Assembly: GCA_025526915.1 (NCBI GenBank) | Contig: JAHLKH010000062.1 | Coordinates: 62,001-126,000 of the forward strand | DNA from: Entophlyctis helioformis | Lineage: Eukaryota; Chytridiomycota; Chytridiomycetes; Chytridiales; Chytriomycetaceae | Direction: 5' to 3' | Length of the DNA stretch: 64,000 nucleotides | In this document: in pieces, positions 1-13,300 of the stretch | Numbering within the stretch: position 1 is the stretch's first letter | How the letters are laid out: the number at the start of each line of letters is the position of its first letter | Position numbers and translations under genes: made by a program | Notes under the pieces: generated by a model | What the model was told of the DNA's origin: nothing | The model's database searches: none | What the model saw: the letters and a program-made list of their open reading frames with translations, nothing else

Positions 1-345
1 CTGCCCCGCCGCGTGCACATTATCCCGCACCCGCACCCGCAGTCGCGCGAGTCCCGCGGCCAGCAGCGCATCCAGCTCACGCCCGAGAAGGTCGAAATCT
101 TTATCCCCTCGCTGCGTGGCGGGGTCGTGCCTGGCAGCTTCGGGTCGTCCCGTCCTGGCACCATCGGCGGCGGCATTTCGGCCTTTGACAACTCGCCCGG
201 CAGCAGCCGGTCGATACTGGTACGGCCGAGCAACGTCAACGGTGGCGGTGGCGGGACTGGCCGCGCCGACCGCACCAGTCCCCATCGTTTCAAGAACACG
301 TCGCTGTTCTCGTCGGCTGCTGCCTCGGTGGCCCGTGCCCGATGA
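1..345 (+). CDS. C-terminal end of an unidentified protein (5' truncated by window)
   Basis: An open frame runs in frame 1 from the first base of the window to a TGA at 343-345, so the gene begins upstream. The visible 114 residues are rich in Ser, Gly, Arg and Pro, with a (Gly)5 run and no recognisable domain; it looks like a disordered tail. A canonical AATAAA follows 72 bp after the stop, which supports this as a real 3' end. It converges tail-to-tail on the TAPT1 gene (ends 465). I do not recognise the family. Confidence 0.55.
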   Translation: MPRRVHIIPHPHPQSRESRGQQRIQLTPEKVEIFIPSLRGGVVPGSFGSSRPGTIGGGISAFDNSPGSSRSILVRPSNVNGGGGGTGRADRTSPHRFKNTSLFSSAAASVARAR

Positions 346-416
346 TACTGCCGTTCCTGCACAGCCTCCCTCTCTCTCCCTCTCTCTCCCTCCTCTCCCC
401 CTCCTCCTTCAACGTG

Positions 417-422
417 AATAAA
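417..422 (+). promoter_or_regulatory. Polyadenylation signal AATAAA
   Basis: Canonical AATAAA 72 bp after the stop codon of the partial gene ending at 345; lies in the short tail-to-tail gap before the TAPT1 stop. Confidence 0.55.
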
Positions 423-464
423 AGGGTTGCAGTCAACCGCGGATAGAGAAAACGGTGACTGTCA

Positions 465-3400
465 TTATACAATGCGGCTCTTGACCATCGTGAAGCGATC
501 AATGCTGTCCAGCTTTTCCTCGTTCATGTTGGGCGAGAACGGCACAATCGGAATCTGTTGCTGCTGCTGTTGTTGCTGTTTGTCGGGTGCGCTCGGTTTG
601 TCGGGCGGTGCGTCCGTCATGATGGCTGGACATGACGCGGCAGGCGCAATGGGGATCAAGCCGACGCGTTCGACAGCCGGATGCACCAGGTTGGGTGTAC
701 TGCCAACGCCTGGTGGTGCCGGACCTGATGGCGCTACAGTGTCTGCAGACTGGCCCGCTACGAATCTGGACCAGCAAGCGGGATGCCTGACCGGAACGCC
801 GATGCGCGGTCAGGGGTCTTGGTCTCCACAGCGGCAGTCGTGGTCGTGCCTGGCGGGAGGGGTCGCATGGGCGAGGTTTCGGGGGTGGCAATGTACGAGG
901 CATCGACGGCTTGAGAGGCGAGTCGCGTTGCAGCTGATCGCCGGTCCAGTGTGGACGCTCTGGCGGCATCGACCGATGCGGCAGTCGCGGCAGTCGAGTC
1001 GAGTGCTGGAACCGCAACCGCATCCGTTCCTGCTGGCACTTTCTGCGCTCGAGAGGCTGCCGAGTCTTGTGCAGCAGTTGCCGGAACGGCGTTTGTCGAT
1101 GGCGGCACAGCCGCGGCAGCGAGCGCAGACTCGGCTTGGACGCGATCGAGTCTGGACCGGGCCATGTGTAACAGCCGCATACCAAGCGCAAGCTTGAACA
1201 CGACGAGACTGGACACGTGGGGGCGGGCCAGAGGGTGAGCGTCAGCCATGGACAACCCACAGAACACGGCAACCCAGCATGGCCAAAACTTACCAGGCGT
1301 ACACGAGGAATGCCCAGCCGGCCCACGTGGCCAACTCGACCGTGGACTGCTCGACCAGAAACTCGAATCCCGTCACGTTCATCCAGCTCGGCACAGAGAT
1401 CGGGATGCGCCAACCGCCCAGATCGTCTGGATCGTTGGCATCCATGAGCACCACTGTCTCCGACGCCGAGTCACCGCCAAGCCGAAGGATGCCAATCATC
1501 TGCAGGGTCTGGATGCTCACGCGGATGACAAGACAGGCGAGAGGGATCGACACAAAGCCGATGCGGCGGGCAACAATGGGCGACCTGTCACCAGCGACTG
1601 CCGTTTGGCACGCATGCCGCAGTCAGCCCCCAACTACTCATTGCACCATCACGCGAATCATGCAGCAGTCGCGTACCATGTGGTCGACCGGATCGCCGTC
1701 GTTGGGCGGAAGCGTGCCAGGATCCTGTTTGAGCGGGTTAGTAGGAGCAGTCGCAGCCGCCGCCGTCTTGCGCGAGCCGAGGAGATCGCGGCACAGACTG
1801 TCGACATAGCGCGCATAGACGGCCGCCGAGATGTTGTTAAACTTGGTGATGAACGCATGCTTGAGCCAGTCGACCAGGACCTCGGTGGCATACACGGCCA
1901 GCACGGGGATGAGCACCATCTGGATGAGCTTGAACTCGTCCGACTTGAGGGCTGCTTGCAAGAGCGACGATAGGAGGGCGGCGGCGTCCATGAGGGTGGG
2001 GAGGATATCGCGCGGCTGTGTACGCATGAGGTTCATGAGCCAGGGACCCACGCCCTGTGCGATCAGCAACAGCGACGAGAGCGACGGGACCCTGTGGCTG
2101 AGCGCGTGGACATAGTTGGTGACCATGGCCCATCCGTCGTCGTTGCCGCCCACGAGCTCCAGACAGTTCCGGATGCTGATGATGGCCAAGAAGACTGAGA
2201 GCTGGAAACGCTCCACAATGTCTGTGACGCGCCATGCCAAGTCGCGTCAGCACCTGGGCGACAGACAGACAGACAGGCAGACTGGCAGACTGGCAGCCAG
2301 CCAGCCAAGACAGAACGACGCAGGCCAACCCACCGCTGCAGCTGAGCTGGAAGAGGTTTTCCTTTTCGAACCGCTTGAACACGCTGCTCTTGATCTCGAC
2401 AAACTGGTTGCTGAGCAGCAGGGTCATGAGCGCATTGTTGTACGAGTTGATGGCAACATTGAGCGTCATGACCTGGTAAAAGAGGATGAGCGAGTGCCCG
2501 GTAATGTAGATGGTTGCAACCACAAAATGCGTGATGCGGCTGATGCGGCGTAGTCCAGGTCCGGCGTGGCGGCTTGGATAGGATGTGGAAAACAGAGAGT
2601 CGAGGATATCATGGCCAAACGCGCTGCATAGCTTGTCGCAGATCTGCCAGCAGGTAAAGGTGAGTGTGAGGAGGGGGACACGAACGGCATTCGCAGGCAG
2701 GGGCGTACCTCGAGAACGTTAAAGATGACATAGAGCTTGATGAGGGCCTGGCCGCGGACCGAGTGGTACAGACGAGAGGCATCAAAGAATTGCAAAAAGA
2801 GGGTGCAGATGCACACGAGGACGCCCTTGACAATGTCTGTCTTTTGGGCTGGCTTGAGAGGCGATCCGCTGGAGATGGCCAGGCAAGTGGCGTTAGCAAC
2901 CAGCGGCAAGCCTACGGATCGATCGACAGACGGGCAGAAGGACAGAGGACAGAGTCTGACAGACGGTCGATTGTGGAGCAAGATACCCGCGATGACCTAC
3001 CCAAACGGCCACTTGATGATGCACCAGATGGCAATCAAGATGCGCAGCGGCAAGATGGTAAAGATGTAGAGGAACGAGTCGAGACAGATGAGGTATCCAA
3101 AGTACATGAGCCGCTCAATCTCCAGCGGCACATTCAGAAAGTTGCGGATGCGCTCCGTCTTGAGATCCTGGCTCTCGTCAAAGTCGCCGCTTGTGAGCTC
3201 GCCCTTGACATAGTCCCACAGCGAGTCGATGGCGCGAGAGATTGGGCCTGGCTGTGCGGCCGAGGGTTGCAAAGTCGCTGTCGTAGATGACGATGGCAGT
3301 GCTGGCGCTGGTGTTGGTGCGGGTGCCGCTGGTGGTGCTGGTGCTGGTGTTGGTTCTGATGTCGACTGCGGCAGATCTGCAAACGGCTTGGATGCGGACG

Positions 3401-4295
3401 ACTGTGATGAGGAAGCAGCCGATGACGACAACGAGGGCACGCTCGGCTTGCGCGCGATTGGCGTGTACTGCAGGGGCGGCGGGTGCGACCGAGACAAGTG
3501 CATCGGGGCAGCAGCGAGCGGCTGGTGTTGCGCTGTTGGCGAGGCCGCCGACAGGCCCTGCGAACTTGGGCGGAACGAGTCGTTGCGGCCAAGGGCAGAT
3601 CGACGCGTTGAAGCCGACGACGATGACGGCGGCAACGATGATGACGACGACAACGGCAACGGCTGCGACTGCGGATTAGTGGTGGTGGTGGCGGCGGCGG
3701 GGCGGAGGCTGCGGCCGTGGGCAATGTCGGCATCGTCGAGCACCGAGAGCAGCGATCCCGAGATGGGCGGCAGGTCGGCCTGCGACAGGAGCAGCTCCGA
3801 GCGGGACTGGACACGCGACAGAGGGTCGCTGTCGTCGCCAAGGGCGGCGGCGGTGGCCGAATGCAGCAGCCGGGGCTGCAGAGCAGCAGCAGGGGCGGCG
3901 ATGCTTCCGTTGGTGCTCACGTTGCTGCGGGGGCCTGTTGCATCGGCGTCGCCGTCGCCATCATGGCTGCCTGTGCTGCTTGTGCTGCTTGTGCTGCTTG
4001 TGCTGGCGGCGCTCAGACTGCCTGCAGCCTGCAGATGCAGCGGCCGCAATTCAGGGTCGCTATGGCGGCGGTTGTGCTGCTGCTGCTTGTGCTGCTGCAG
4101 AGGTGCCGAGCCCGCGGCCTCTGCATGAGACGCATGCCGAGGATGTGCAGGCTCTTGCTGCTCTTGTTGCTTGTCTTGCTCTTGCTGCTCTTGTTGCTCG
4201 TCAGGCACTTGAATGCCAATGCCCAGCCCGGCGTTGTGCGTGTCGCTGCGTGTTCCGCCATCGCCAGGAACGATCTGCTCCAGACGGGCCGCCAT
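465..4295 (-). CDS. TAPT1: TAPT1/Emp65-family ER membrane protein
   Basis: Multi-pass ER membrane protein of the TAPT1 (DUF747) family; human TAPT1 is linked to cilium/ER function and yeast Emp65 to ER folding quality control. Start ATG is at 4295-4293. Exons (minus): 4295-3001, 2868-2709, 2643-2334, 2221 to about 1653, about 1597-1294, 1208-762, 699-465. The first 300 residues are a Gln/Ser/Pro-rich disordered leader; the conserved core then starts with RNFLNVPLEIERLMYFGYL and continues over the exon joints with LYVIFNVLE/ICDKLCSAFG, TLNVAINSYNNALMTLL and IPLACLVIRVS, all family signatures. Exon phases match at every junction except exon 4/5, where only phase-0 donors exist and the acceptor needs another phase; one missing base there would fix it. 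The C-terminus after about 1208 is poorly conserved and ends with a polyglutamine (Q8) stretch. Introns 1 and 3 carry CAGA-type repeats. Confidence 0.9.
2260..2309. repeat. CAGA/GGCA tetranucleotide repeat in TAPT1 intron 3
   Basis: Imperfect (ACAG)n run passing into GCAG and CCAG units, wholly inside the intron between TAPT1 exons 2643-2334 and 2221 onward. One of several similar intronic microsatellites in the window. Confidence 0.8.
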
Positions 4296-4484
4296 CGCGC
4301 AACTTGGCTAGATGGCGGGAAACGTTCGTCACAACGAAAGCGAGCACCGACACGATCACACGGGCGGGCAACGGGACTCTCCCACAAGTGGGTCTTCATT
4401 GGCAGAGCAAGCGACTGGCACCACATGCCGTTGCAAAACGAAAAGAGTGGGCTGCATGCCGTGCCGTGCTGTGCCGTGTCGTCT

Positions 4485-7399
4485 TCACTGCACAGCGACC
4501 GACGCGGCCGATCCGGTCATGGCCGACGCGCTGTTGCTGTTGCTGTTGCTGTTGCCGGCCTTCTCGGCAGCCTTCTCAGCAGCAGCGGCCGCAAGCGCAG
4601 CCGCCCGAGCCGCGGCCTCGGCCTTGACCTCTTCGGCCGACACGAGCCGAACGACCTTGCCCAGACCCTTTGTGCGGCCTTCACGGAACAGCAGCCGCCC
4701 ACCCACCTTGAGGTACTCGGGGCGCTGCAAGAAGCGGAAGCGCACAACCGCGCGGTCGCCCGTACGCAGCACGCGCTTGTCGAGGCCGACAATGCGGGCC
4801 GTCTGGCGCACACCGCCGCAGTGCACCATGGCCTGGTACTTTTCGCCAATGGTCGTCGAGTGGAAGAGGACGAGGACCTCGGCGTCAAACTCGAGCACGG
4901 CGCGCGGCGGTGGGTCGCCCGGTGCGCCGCGGGACACGAGCACCATGCCCTTGCGCAGCGCGGACCGCTTGATCTTCTTGAGCCCGAACGAGGCGCATTG
5001 GCCGCGGCGGCCACGGGCGTCGACACGCGCTTGCGCTGGATCGACTTGACCGTCGACGGCGTAAAGGCGCCGGTCGAGTCGGGTCCCAGGAGGAGCGTGT
5101 CGCCCACGTGCACGATGCCCGAGACGAGCGTGCCCGACACGACGTGCCCACGCCGGGCACGGAGAACGTGTCCGTGATCTGGTACTCGACCGGCGCGGAC
5201 GCGTCGTACTTGTTGGAGCCGTTGGCGTGGAGGAGGTTGAGAAAGAGCCGCAGGTGGTCCAGCCCGTCGCCGCTGACATTCGACACCTGGAAGATCGGAC
5301 ACACCCTAAACCCCCCATGACGCGCATGTTGCTCGTGTGAGTTGCATGCCGTGCGCACACATGTGGTAAGAGGGTCGGGGGAGAGTGGCAGTAAAAGACA
5401 CAAAGCACACGTACCGCTCGCTGATAAAGTTGTTGGACGAGGTGATGACGTCGCCGATGTGCGGATAAACATGGGGATCTTGCGGCATCCCGGGGACTTT
5501 AGGATCTTGACCAGCTGGTTGATGGTGCTCTCGAGCACGTTCTTGGGGCACATGTCGATCTTGGTGATGACAATGTACACGGGCACCTGGAGGGCGAGGG
5601 CCAGGCCCAGATGCTCCTTGGTCATGCCAATGATGCCGGCGTTTGCGCCAACCCTGTTCACGCCAGCCGAGTCCGTGTTGAGGCACGCCAAGCCACACAG
5701 CAGACGACCATGCAAAGCATGAGTTGGCAAGGCAGGACAAGCTGTCATATCATGGCGGTCGCGCCAATACGTACATGAGCATCACATAGTCGGGCGAGCA
5801 GCCCGTCATGCCAAACACGGTCGTCTTGAGGTACTTTTCATGGCCGGCCAGGTCGAGAAACGTGATGACCTTTGACGCATTGTAGCAGATATCGTCCCAC
5901 GAGATGCGCGGCTTGCCCAGCAGGCTCGGCGTGACCACGCGGCCGGTCGAGTCGTATCCCATCATCTCCATGCCGACGGACGATGTGCGTCCGCTCTCGA
6001 TCTCGTGCTTGTGGCGGAACAGGTTCACGCGTGCCTTGCCGCGGCCGTCGTCGAGCACGTCCTTGGTGAGCACGCCGAGCATGGTGGATTTGCCAGCGTC
6101 CACATTGCCGACGACGCAGATGCGCAGCTCGATAATGTTCTCGACAGAGCCAGCGCGACGGCGCACGAGCACGTGGCCAAAGTTGTGGCTGCCTGCCGGT
6201 GCGTCGGCAGGCGTGCACCCACTGCCGCATCAGCACCATCGGCAGGCTTTGTGGCAGGGGATGCGGGCCAAGCAGCCACGGGCGATGTTGGCGCTGACGT
6301 TGCCGCTGCCGCTGGAGTCTCGGGATGGCCAGATGCCGACTCCTGGTCGTAGGCGGACGTGGATGTCCGCAAGGTGGCCGTGTAGCGACGGTGCAGCACG
6401 ACCGCGTCCGAGTTGAGCTGATTGGCGCAGACGCGTAGCCGCTCGACGGCCGTGGCAAACTCGGTGGCCGACAGGTGCATGGAAGAGCCGTCATCTGACG
6501 ATCGCAAGGATCGGTCAGTGGTCAGTCAGTCAGTCGTCAGTAGTCGACGAGCAGAGGCAGAGCAAGAGGCAGAGTGAGGGCCGGCGCACCTTCGATACCA
6601 ATCTCAAAGACAGTCTCGCCCATGTCGGCGAGCAGACGGTCCTTGAGGAGCGCAAGCAACTTGGCAGAGGACTCGGCAGAGTCGTTGAGTAAGAGGTCCT
6701 GCCCGATGCAAGCGCAAGCCACGGCAGGCGGCTCTGTTAGTGGCCGCGCTCTCATCAGAGGGGGAGAGGCGATGCGATGCTGCGATGCGATGCTGCGATG
6801 CTGAAGGCGGTGGCATTTGATGGATAATGGCGAGCGTCTGCGAGCAAACTCCGACAGGCCATCGCAGAGAGTAGACAGACAGGCCATCGCAGACAGACAG
6901 ACAGTAGACAGACATAGGCAGACAGACACACCTTGATCGAGGCAAAGTGCGACTGCATGGGCAGCAGGCCAAAGTCGCTGGCATCGGCGGCCGACACGGC
7001 GACGGGCACGGGCACGGGCACGGCCGCAGCAGACGCAGCAGCCGGAGATGCGGTGGACGCAAGCAGAGCGTCGATGGAAGAGGTCGTGCGGGGCACCATG
7101 GACACGCCGGCCTTGCCGGTCGCTGTCGCTGGTGTTGTCGTTGTCACTGGTGTTGACGTCGTCTTTGGGGCCGGTGGTTCAGTCGAGGCCGGCGGGGTTT
7201 GGCCGCCAACAGTGTGCAATGATATGGACGCCAAGCGGTGGGCCAGGGCGGCCGCGGCAGAGGCCGAGAGAGGGCCGCTGCTGGCGCGAGCCGCGGGTGC
7301 CTGCGCCAGCGCCAGCGCCTTGGAGGGCGGGATGCCAGCGGGGATGCCAGACGCTGAGCCCGCTATTGCAGCCGAGCCGGGGTTGCTGTGGAGGGACAT
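4485..7399 (-). CDS. GTPBP1: GTPBP1/GTPBP2-type translational GTPase
   Basis: Cytosolic EF1A-like GTPase of the GTPBP1/2 family (ribosome rescue/mRNA surveillance in animals). Start ATG 7399-7397. Exons (minus): 7399-6932, 6698-6590, 6494-5775, 5653-5415, 5305-4485; about 786 aa. G1 GNVDAGKS, G3 [10 protein letters not shown] and G4 TKID are visible, followed by the family-specific [17 protein letters not shown] and [11 protein letters not shown] segments and the EF-Tu domain 2/3 region ending in [12 protein letters not shown]. The first 155 residues are Ala/Pro/Thr-rich and disordered. Four single-base deletions must be assumed, near 6200, 5455, 5143 and 5005 (each inside a strongly conserved block); with them all phases close and the length is a multiple of three. 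Because the conserved protein resumes each time in the correct alternative frame, assembly error is more likely than a pseudogene. Intron 1 contains CAGA repeats. Confidence 0.92.
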
Positions 7400-10300
7400 G
7401 CAGTGGGTGGATAGGATGATGAGGCGGGGAGAGAGGGCAAGGCGGGCGAGCAGGTGGATTTTATTGGGGCAGGCGGCCGCGGGTCTGTGCAGAGCCACCG
7501 TCGACCACGTCACTCGCGTCGGTCGAGGCAGCGGGGGGCGAGGGCGGGGCGAGGGCGGGGCGGATTAGAGGCGGTGTGGGTCGGTGTGGTGAGAGAGAGG
7601 AGAGAGAGCGAGAGAGAGAAGAGGGCAATGGACATCGAGGTGCTTGCTCGTCATGCGAGTCAGTGGGCGGCGAGGGACGACGCCTACGCACGCGGCGCGG
7701 CAGACGGGGCGCTTGCGGTGCCGGCTGGAACGGCGCGCGGCACAAGCGGCTTGCCGGCAAACTTGGCACCGCCCGACGATGGTGCACCACCAGCATGGCC
7801 ACTGGGACGCTGCTGCTGCTGGCCGTTGCTGCCCTCGGCAAAGTTGCGAGACTGGCGGCGACGGGGTCCTTGGTGAGGCTGGCCCTGAGGCTGGCCCTGA
7901 GGCTGGCCCTGCTGGTTCTGCTGGCGGGGAGCAGACGAGGGAGCGCTGCCAGACTCGTCGCGAGGAGCATACGTGCCGTCTGCATTCTTGCTGCCGCCAC
8001 GGCCACGACGGCCGCCACGGCTGCCGCGGAAGAAGGGCTTGCCCTGGCGCTGCTGCTGGCCAGCCGCCTGCTCAATCTGCTGCTCGGGAGTGAGCGCCGC
8101 ATCGAGTGGGATGGCGGCGGGGGCTGGAGCTGGACCTGGCGCAGATGCAGGCACAGGTGCAGTCACCTGCACCTCCTGGGCAACGTGCGGCGGGATCTGC
8201 GACACAAACGTGGGCTGCGTCATGGGCGGAGGGAGGCCAGGTGCACCCATCGGCATGGCGTGCGAGAGCGACGCGTCCGTCATGAGCATCTGGTGCAGCT
8301 GGATCTCGAGCTGGTTCTGGGGCGACAGCTGGTGGTAGTGGGGCTGGACGGGCTGGACGGGCTGGATCGGCTGGATGGGCTGCTGGACAAGCGGCACGGC
8401 ATTGGTGCCTTGTGGTTGCGAATGGATGCAGCACGGTTAGATGGATGCACGAGGCAGCAGCAGCAGCATCAAGCAGAGGGGCAGGGCACAAGAGACGAGG
8501 CGTGTGTGTGTGTGTGTGGGATATTCAGGTATCAGGCATGTTGTAACCATTGGGTGTCTTCAAGACTAATCGTTTGATAGAGCATCATCATATCCCACAC
8601 GGCACACGGCACCCGGCGCTCTCTGCACACTCTACAGCCAGCCATGCAAGACCAACACTCACCAAGGACCTCCGAGGGCGTAAAGAAGCTGATGGACGAC
8701 GGCGTGCGGCTGGCGGCGAGGTGGCCGACCTCGGGCTCGACGGCACGGGCAAGCGGGGCCGGCTCAGACTGCTCGGCGGCCGGCTTGTCGGTCACTGACG
8801 AGGGGACGTCGACATCGAGCTCAGACAAGGACGAGGACGCTTGTGCGTTGGCGGTGCCAAACGTGGGGGGAGGGGCGGGCGACACGAGGGTGGTCAGGAG
8901 ACCGTCGAGGTCGGCGTAGGAGAGCGTGGTGGTCAGGAAGGGCGACGGCGACTTTGCGGCCAGGCGCTCAAGGTGCGAGCGGGACGACTCGACATGGGCG
9001 GGCAGGCTGATGGACGCAGTTGGAGCGAGTGATGGTCAGAAGAAAAGAAAGAGGCGGACGGGCGGTTTAAATAGGCGAGAGCGACTGCGGCGGGACGACT
9101 TACTCTGCGAGGGGCACGCCGGCGCCGGCAAGGGAAGACTTGAGGGTCAGGAGAGCCTCGAGCTGGTTGCCGGTGAGGGTTGCGGCAGACAGCGGCAGGG
9201 CGACGTTGAGGGCGTAGAAGGCGCGGACGAGGGCGTCGATCTGCAGGCGGAAGTCGGCCTGAGGGCGGTGGCCAGTCACGGGGTCGGTGGGTCGTGTTGG
9301 TCGGAGCGTGTCGGTGTCGGTGTCGGAGAAGCGAGGCAGTTGTGCAGGCGGAGTGAGCGAGAGACAGAGTTTGTGTGAGACAGACAGACGCACCTTTGCG
9401 TTGTCGCGGGCCAGGGCGAGCTGGGCAGCGGCGCGCTGCTCGGCGGCGAGAGCCTGTTTGGCGGAGCGGGCGGCAGCCTGGCACGCACGAGAGACACACA
9501 CGAGTCGGACAGAGACAAGGGTGTGAGACACACACGAGACAGACACGAGAGAGAGACAGACAGACAGACAGAGAGACAGAGAGACACACGCACCTCGGAC
9601 TCGAGCGAGGCAATCAGCTTGCAGGCGTCTTCGAGCTCGCGGATGGCGGCCAGCAGCTCGGGCTTGCGCTGCAGGGCCAGCAGCTGGTCGGGGTTGAGGT
9701 CGCGGGCGTCGGCCTCTTCGTTGCGCTCGATCTTGGACTGTGAGCGTTGCCGAGTGGGCGGTTGCAGAAGGTGTCGGTGTTGGTAGTGGGTGGAGCAGCC
9801 GTGGTCGGTGAGCAAGACTGGACAGCCAGGCGTGGACAGCCAGGGACAGGCAGGCAGATACACACAGACACAACGCACCAGTCGCTTCCGGAGCGTCTTG
9901 ATGCGCTTGGCCACGGCGTCGGTCATGGGCGGCGGGGCATCCGAGACCGCCTGTTCGAGGGCCTGTTGCTGCTCTTGCTCTTGCTGCTCTTGCTGCTGCT
10001 TCAGGGCCAGCTGCTCTTGCTGCTCTTGCTCCTGCTGCAGACGCAGACGCTCTCGTTGCGCTCGCTTGCCCATGCTTGCTTGCCTGGAGTGGTTTCTGAG
10101 GAGTGGATTAGATGAGAGAGTCTTGGAGAGAGTCTTGGAGAGAGCCTTGGAGAGAGCCTTGGAGAGCCTCTTGGAGATCTCGCTCGTCACCAATGATCTC
10201 GGGCTCGCTGGCCGCGTCGCTCGACGCCGGTGCGTGCGTGGCGTGGTTGGACTGTGTGGCTGTTGGTTGGTGTTGGGGCTGTGGGCTCTTGGGGCGGCGG

Positions 10301-13300
10301 GGTCCAGTAGACTGTGCACTAGGCACTCTCTGTAAAGACGCTCTCTCTCTGTAAAAGGCGCTCTCTGTAAAGACACCAGAGACTGGCTGGCTGACTGACT
10401 CGGCCCTCAGAGGCAGTGCACGCTGACAAGGACCACACTGGCACCGCAGACAACGCTCCCGCAGAGACCACGGCGTTCAAGGTCGTGCACGGCAAGACCA
10501 CCCACTCGCTGTCCATGGCCCCCTCGGCCCTCGTCGCCGACCTGCGTGCCCGGCTGGCCGCCATGTCCGGCATCGACCCCCCGCTGCTCAAGCTGCTCTT
10601 CAGAGGCGTGCTCAAGGACTCGCAGACCCTGGCTGCCGCTGGCATCCGCGACGGCTGCAAGGTCGTCATGATGGCCTCGACCGCTCAGGACATTCTGCGT
10701 GTCACCACCGCAGCCCCGGCCTCGGCCGCTTCGGCCCTGCTGGCTGCCGTCAACACCCCAAAGGAGCCGCTGTCTGCCATGCCCGTAAGCCTGTCCGCGT
10801 CTCGCCCTGTAAAATGGCACAGCGCGCTGACACACTCTCACACTCGCGACGCAGGAGCACAAAAAGGTCATTGACAAGGGCCGGCCCGCAGACGCCGAGG
10901 TGGGCGTGCGCAACGCCGACCAGCCGCTGCCCGAGCGCGGCCTCGTGGGGCTGCTCAACGCGTGGGGCGCCAAGACGCGGCTCGCGCTGCGGCTCGAGCT
11001 GGACCAGGTCTGGATCTCGACCAACGACTACTCCAAGAAGATTGACATTCCCAGCATCCGCGGCGTCGTCGCCGAGCCCATTGCCGGCATGGAAGAGTAC
11101 TGGCTGCTGGGCCTGCAGCTCGGCCCGACCGCAAAGTCGCTGTACTGGCTGTACTTTGTGCCCGCCCAGTACGTGCGCCACATCCGCCGCTCGCTGCAGT
11201 GAGCCGCTGCAGTGAGCTGCTGCCCGCGATCGCTGCCTGTTGGCTGCCTGTTGGCTGCCTGCCGCCCTGCACGCATGGACGTATGTTTGTATGTAGCCAT
11301 GTACGTGTCCGTCTGTCTGGCCTGCAATAAACGCCAGTTTGTCTGTTACGTGGCATCAACAGCAGCACCAGCAGCAACAGCAGCACTTGCACATGGCAAC
11401 ACCCGCAAACACGGCCGTGACGCTGCTCGGCATGCTGCTCGTGGCCTTTCTGGCTGCCGGCGTGGCCATCGCGCTGGCCCTGCGTCTGGCCGCCAGGCGT
11501 CTGGGCCTGACCGTGCAGCAGGTCGGCCTCGGCGGCCTGGCTGGCCTGGCAACCTCGCGGCCCATCCCGCTCGTGCAGCGCACTACAACCACCACCAACG
11601 GCACCACCACCAACAGCACCACCACCAACAGCACCAACACCTCCAGCCAGCTGCATGCGTCGCTGCAGAGCCTGCAGGTCGGTGCGCTGGGCGTGCAGCT
11701 CGGCTGGCGGCCCGACTCGCTCGGCTTCGTTGCGCTGTACGTCCACGACGTCGCTGCCGTCGTTCGCGTCCTGCCACCTCCACCTCCACCACCAGAACCT
11801 GCGCCAACAACACCCGCAGCTGCCCCTGCCACTACGCCTGCCACTACGCCTGCCTCTACAACTGCACCACCAGCACATGCATCGACTGACCCGTCGCTGC
11901 CGGGCCGTCTGTTCGTGGGATCGGCCTTGGACGCCGCGGCCCCTGAGATGCCGTTTCTTCCCGGCGGCACCGCTTCGTGGCACTCGCCCACCACGGCAGA
12001 CAGCCACTACTCGGGCCACTCGTCGTCAGCCTCTGAGCCTCCGTCGCCTACAACTCCTGGCCCCTTGTTTGCTCTTGGTGCCAGCAACAGCAACGGCAGC
12101 AGCAGCAGCAGCGATCCATCCTCGGCTTCAACTGCACCGGCGCATCCAGCGGCTGCTGCTTCTGCTGCACGTCCGTCGCGTCTGCCGCGCCGTCTGCCGC
12201 GTCCGTCGCCTGCCATGATCCTGTCGCAGGTCTGGCTCCTCTTGACCAACACCTTTGTGCAGTGGATCATCGCCCTCGTGGCAGTCGACTTGGCCCGTAT
12301 CACCATTGTCATCGAGTCAGAAGACGGCCCCATCTGCGAGGCGTACATCCAGGAAGCAACGCTCGCGTCTGTGGTGCCCATGTCGCTGCCCAGCACGCCG
12401 TCGGAAGCGGGTGATGGCTCAGCATCTGGACAGACGCCCACGGCTGCTACTCTCGACAATGCCATGGACGCAAGCTCGACCGTCGATGGCAGCGACTATG
12501 GTGGCAATCAGCACCACGCTGACAGTGCCGCGTCGGGGCAGCCGCCTCAGCAGCCATCACCGCCGGCAGCAGCAGCCACCGAAGCAGCAGCACCAGCAGC
12601 CAGGCCAAACCAGCCGTCAAATCCATCCTCGTTCAGCTGCGTCCAGCACTTTATCGACAAAGGCGCCATCCCAGCCACCTCAAAGAGTGCCCTCGAGCTG
12701 GCGTTGGTCGTGTCGCCGTGGCTTGTGCGGACGTGTTCCAGCGCGCCGCAGAACGTGGTCGAGTTTGAGCACGAGACGCGTTTCGCCGTCGCCATCGTGC
12801 GGTCGTCCTGGAACAGCTTCCTGGTTGCCTATGCACACATTGGCCACCCGACTCTTCGCGTGTCAGAGTTACTGGCCGTCCAGCAGATCTTGAAACGCCT
12901 GCTGCCACAAACCCCTGCGCCTGTGTCCGCACCTGCGTCTGCGTCTCCAGCACCCGACACGGCAAACGGCCAGCATCAGCACGCGGCCGCACCATCAGCA
13001 CCGTCTGGGGCTGCAACAACCAGAAAGGAGCCAATGCCGCTCAAGCAGCTGCTGGACCTGCTCGACGGCATCGTGCGGCTGTCGCCTCGCTTTGCGTTTG
13101 AGATTGAGCATCTGGCGCTCATCCACTCGCTCGACTCGCCCGACGCCATGGCGTCTTCGACGAGCAGCCTGTTGCACAGCTTGGGCCTCGACCGCGGCGG
13201 TCCCAACACCAACACCAACACCAACACCAACACCAACACCGGCAGCAGCAGCAACACCGACTACACACAAGCCACATCCAAGACGTCCTCGTTCAACCTC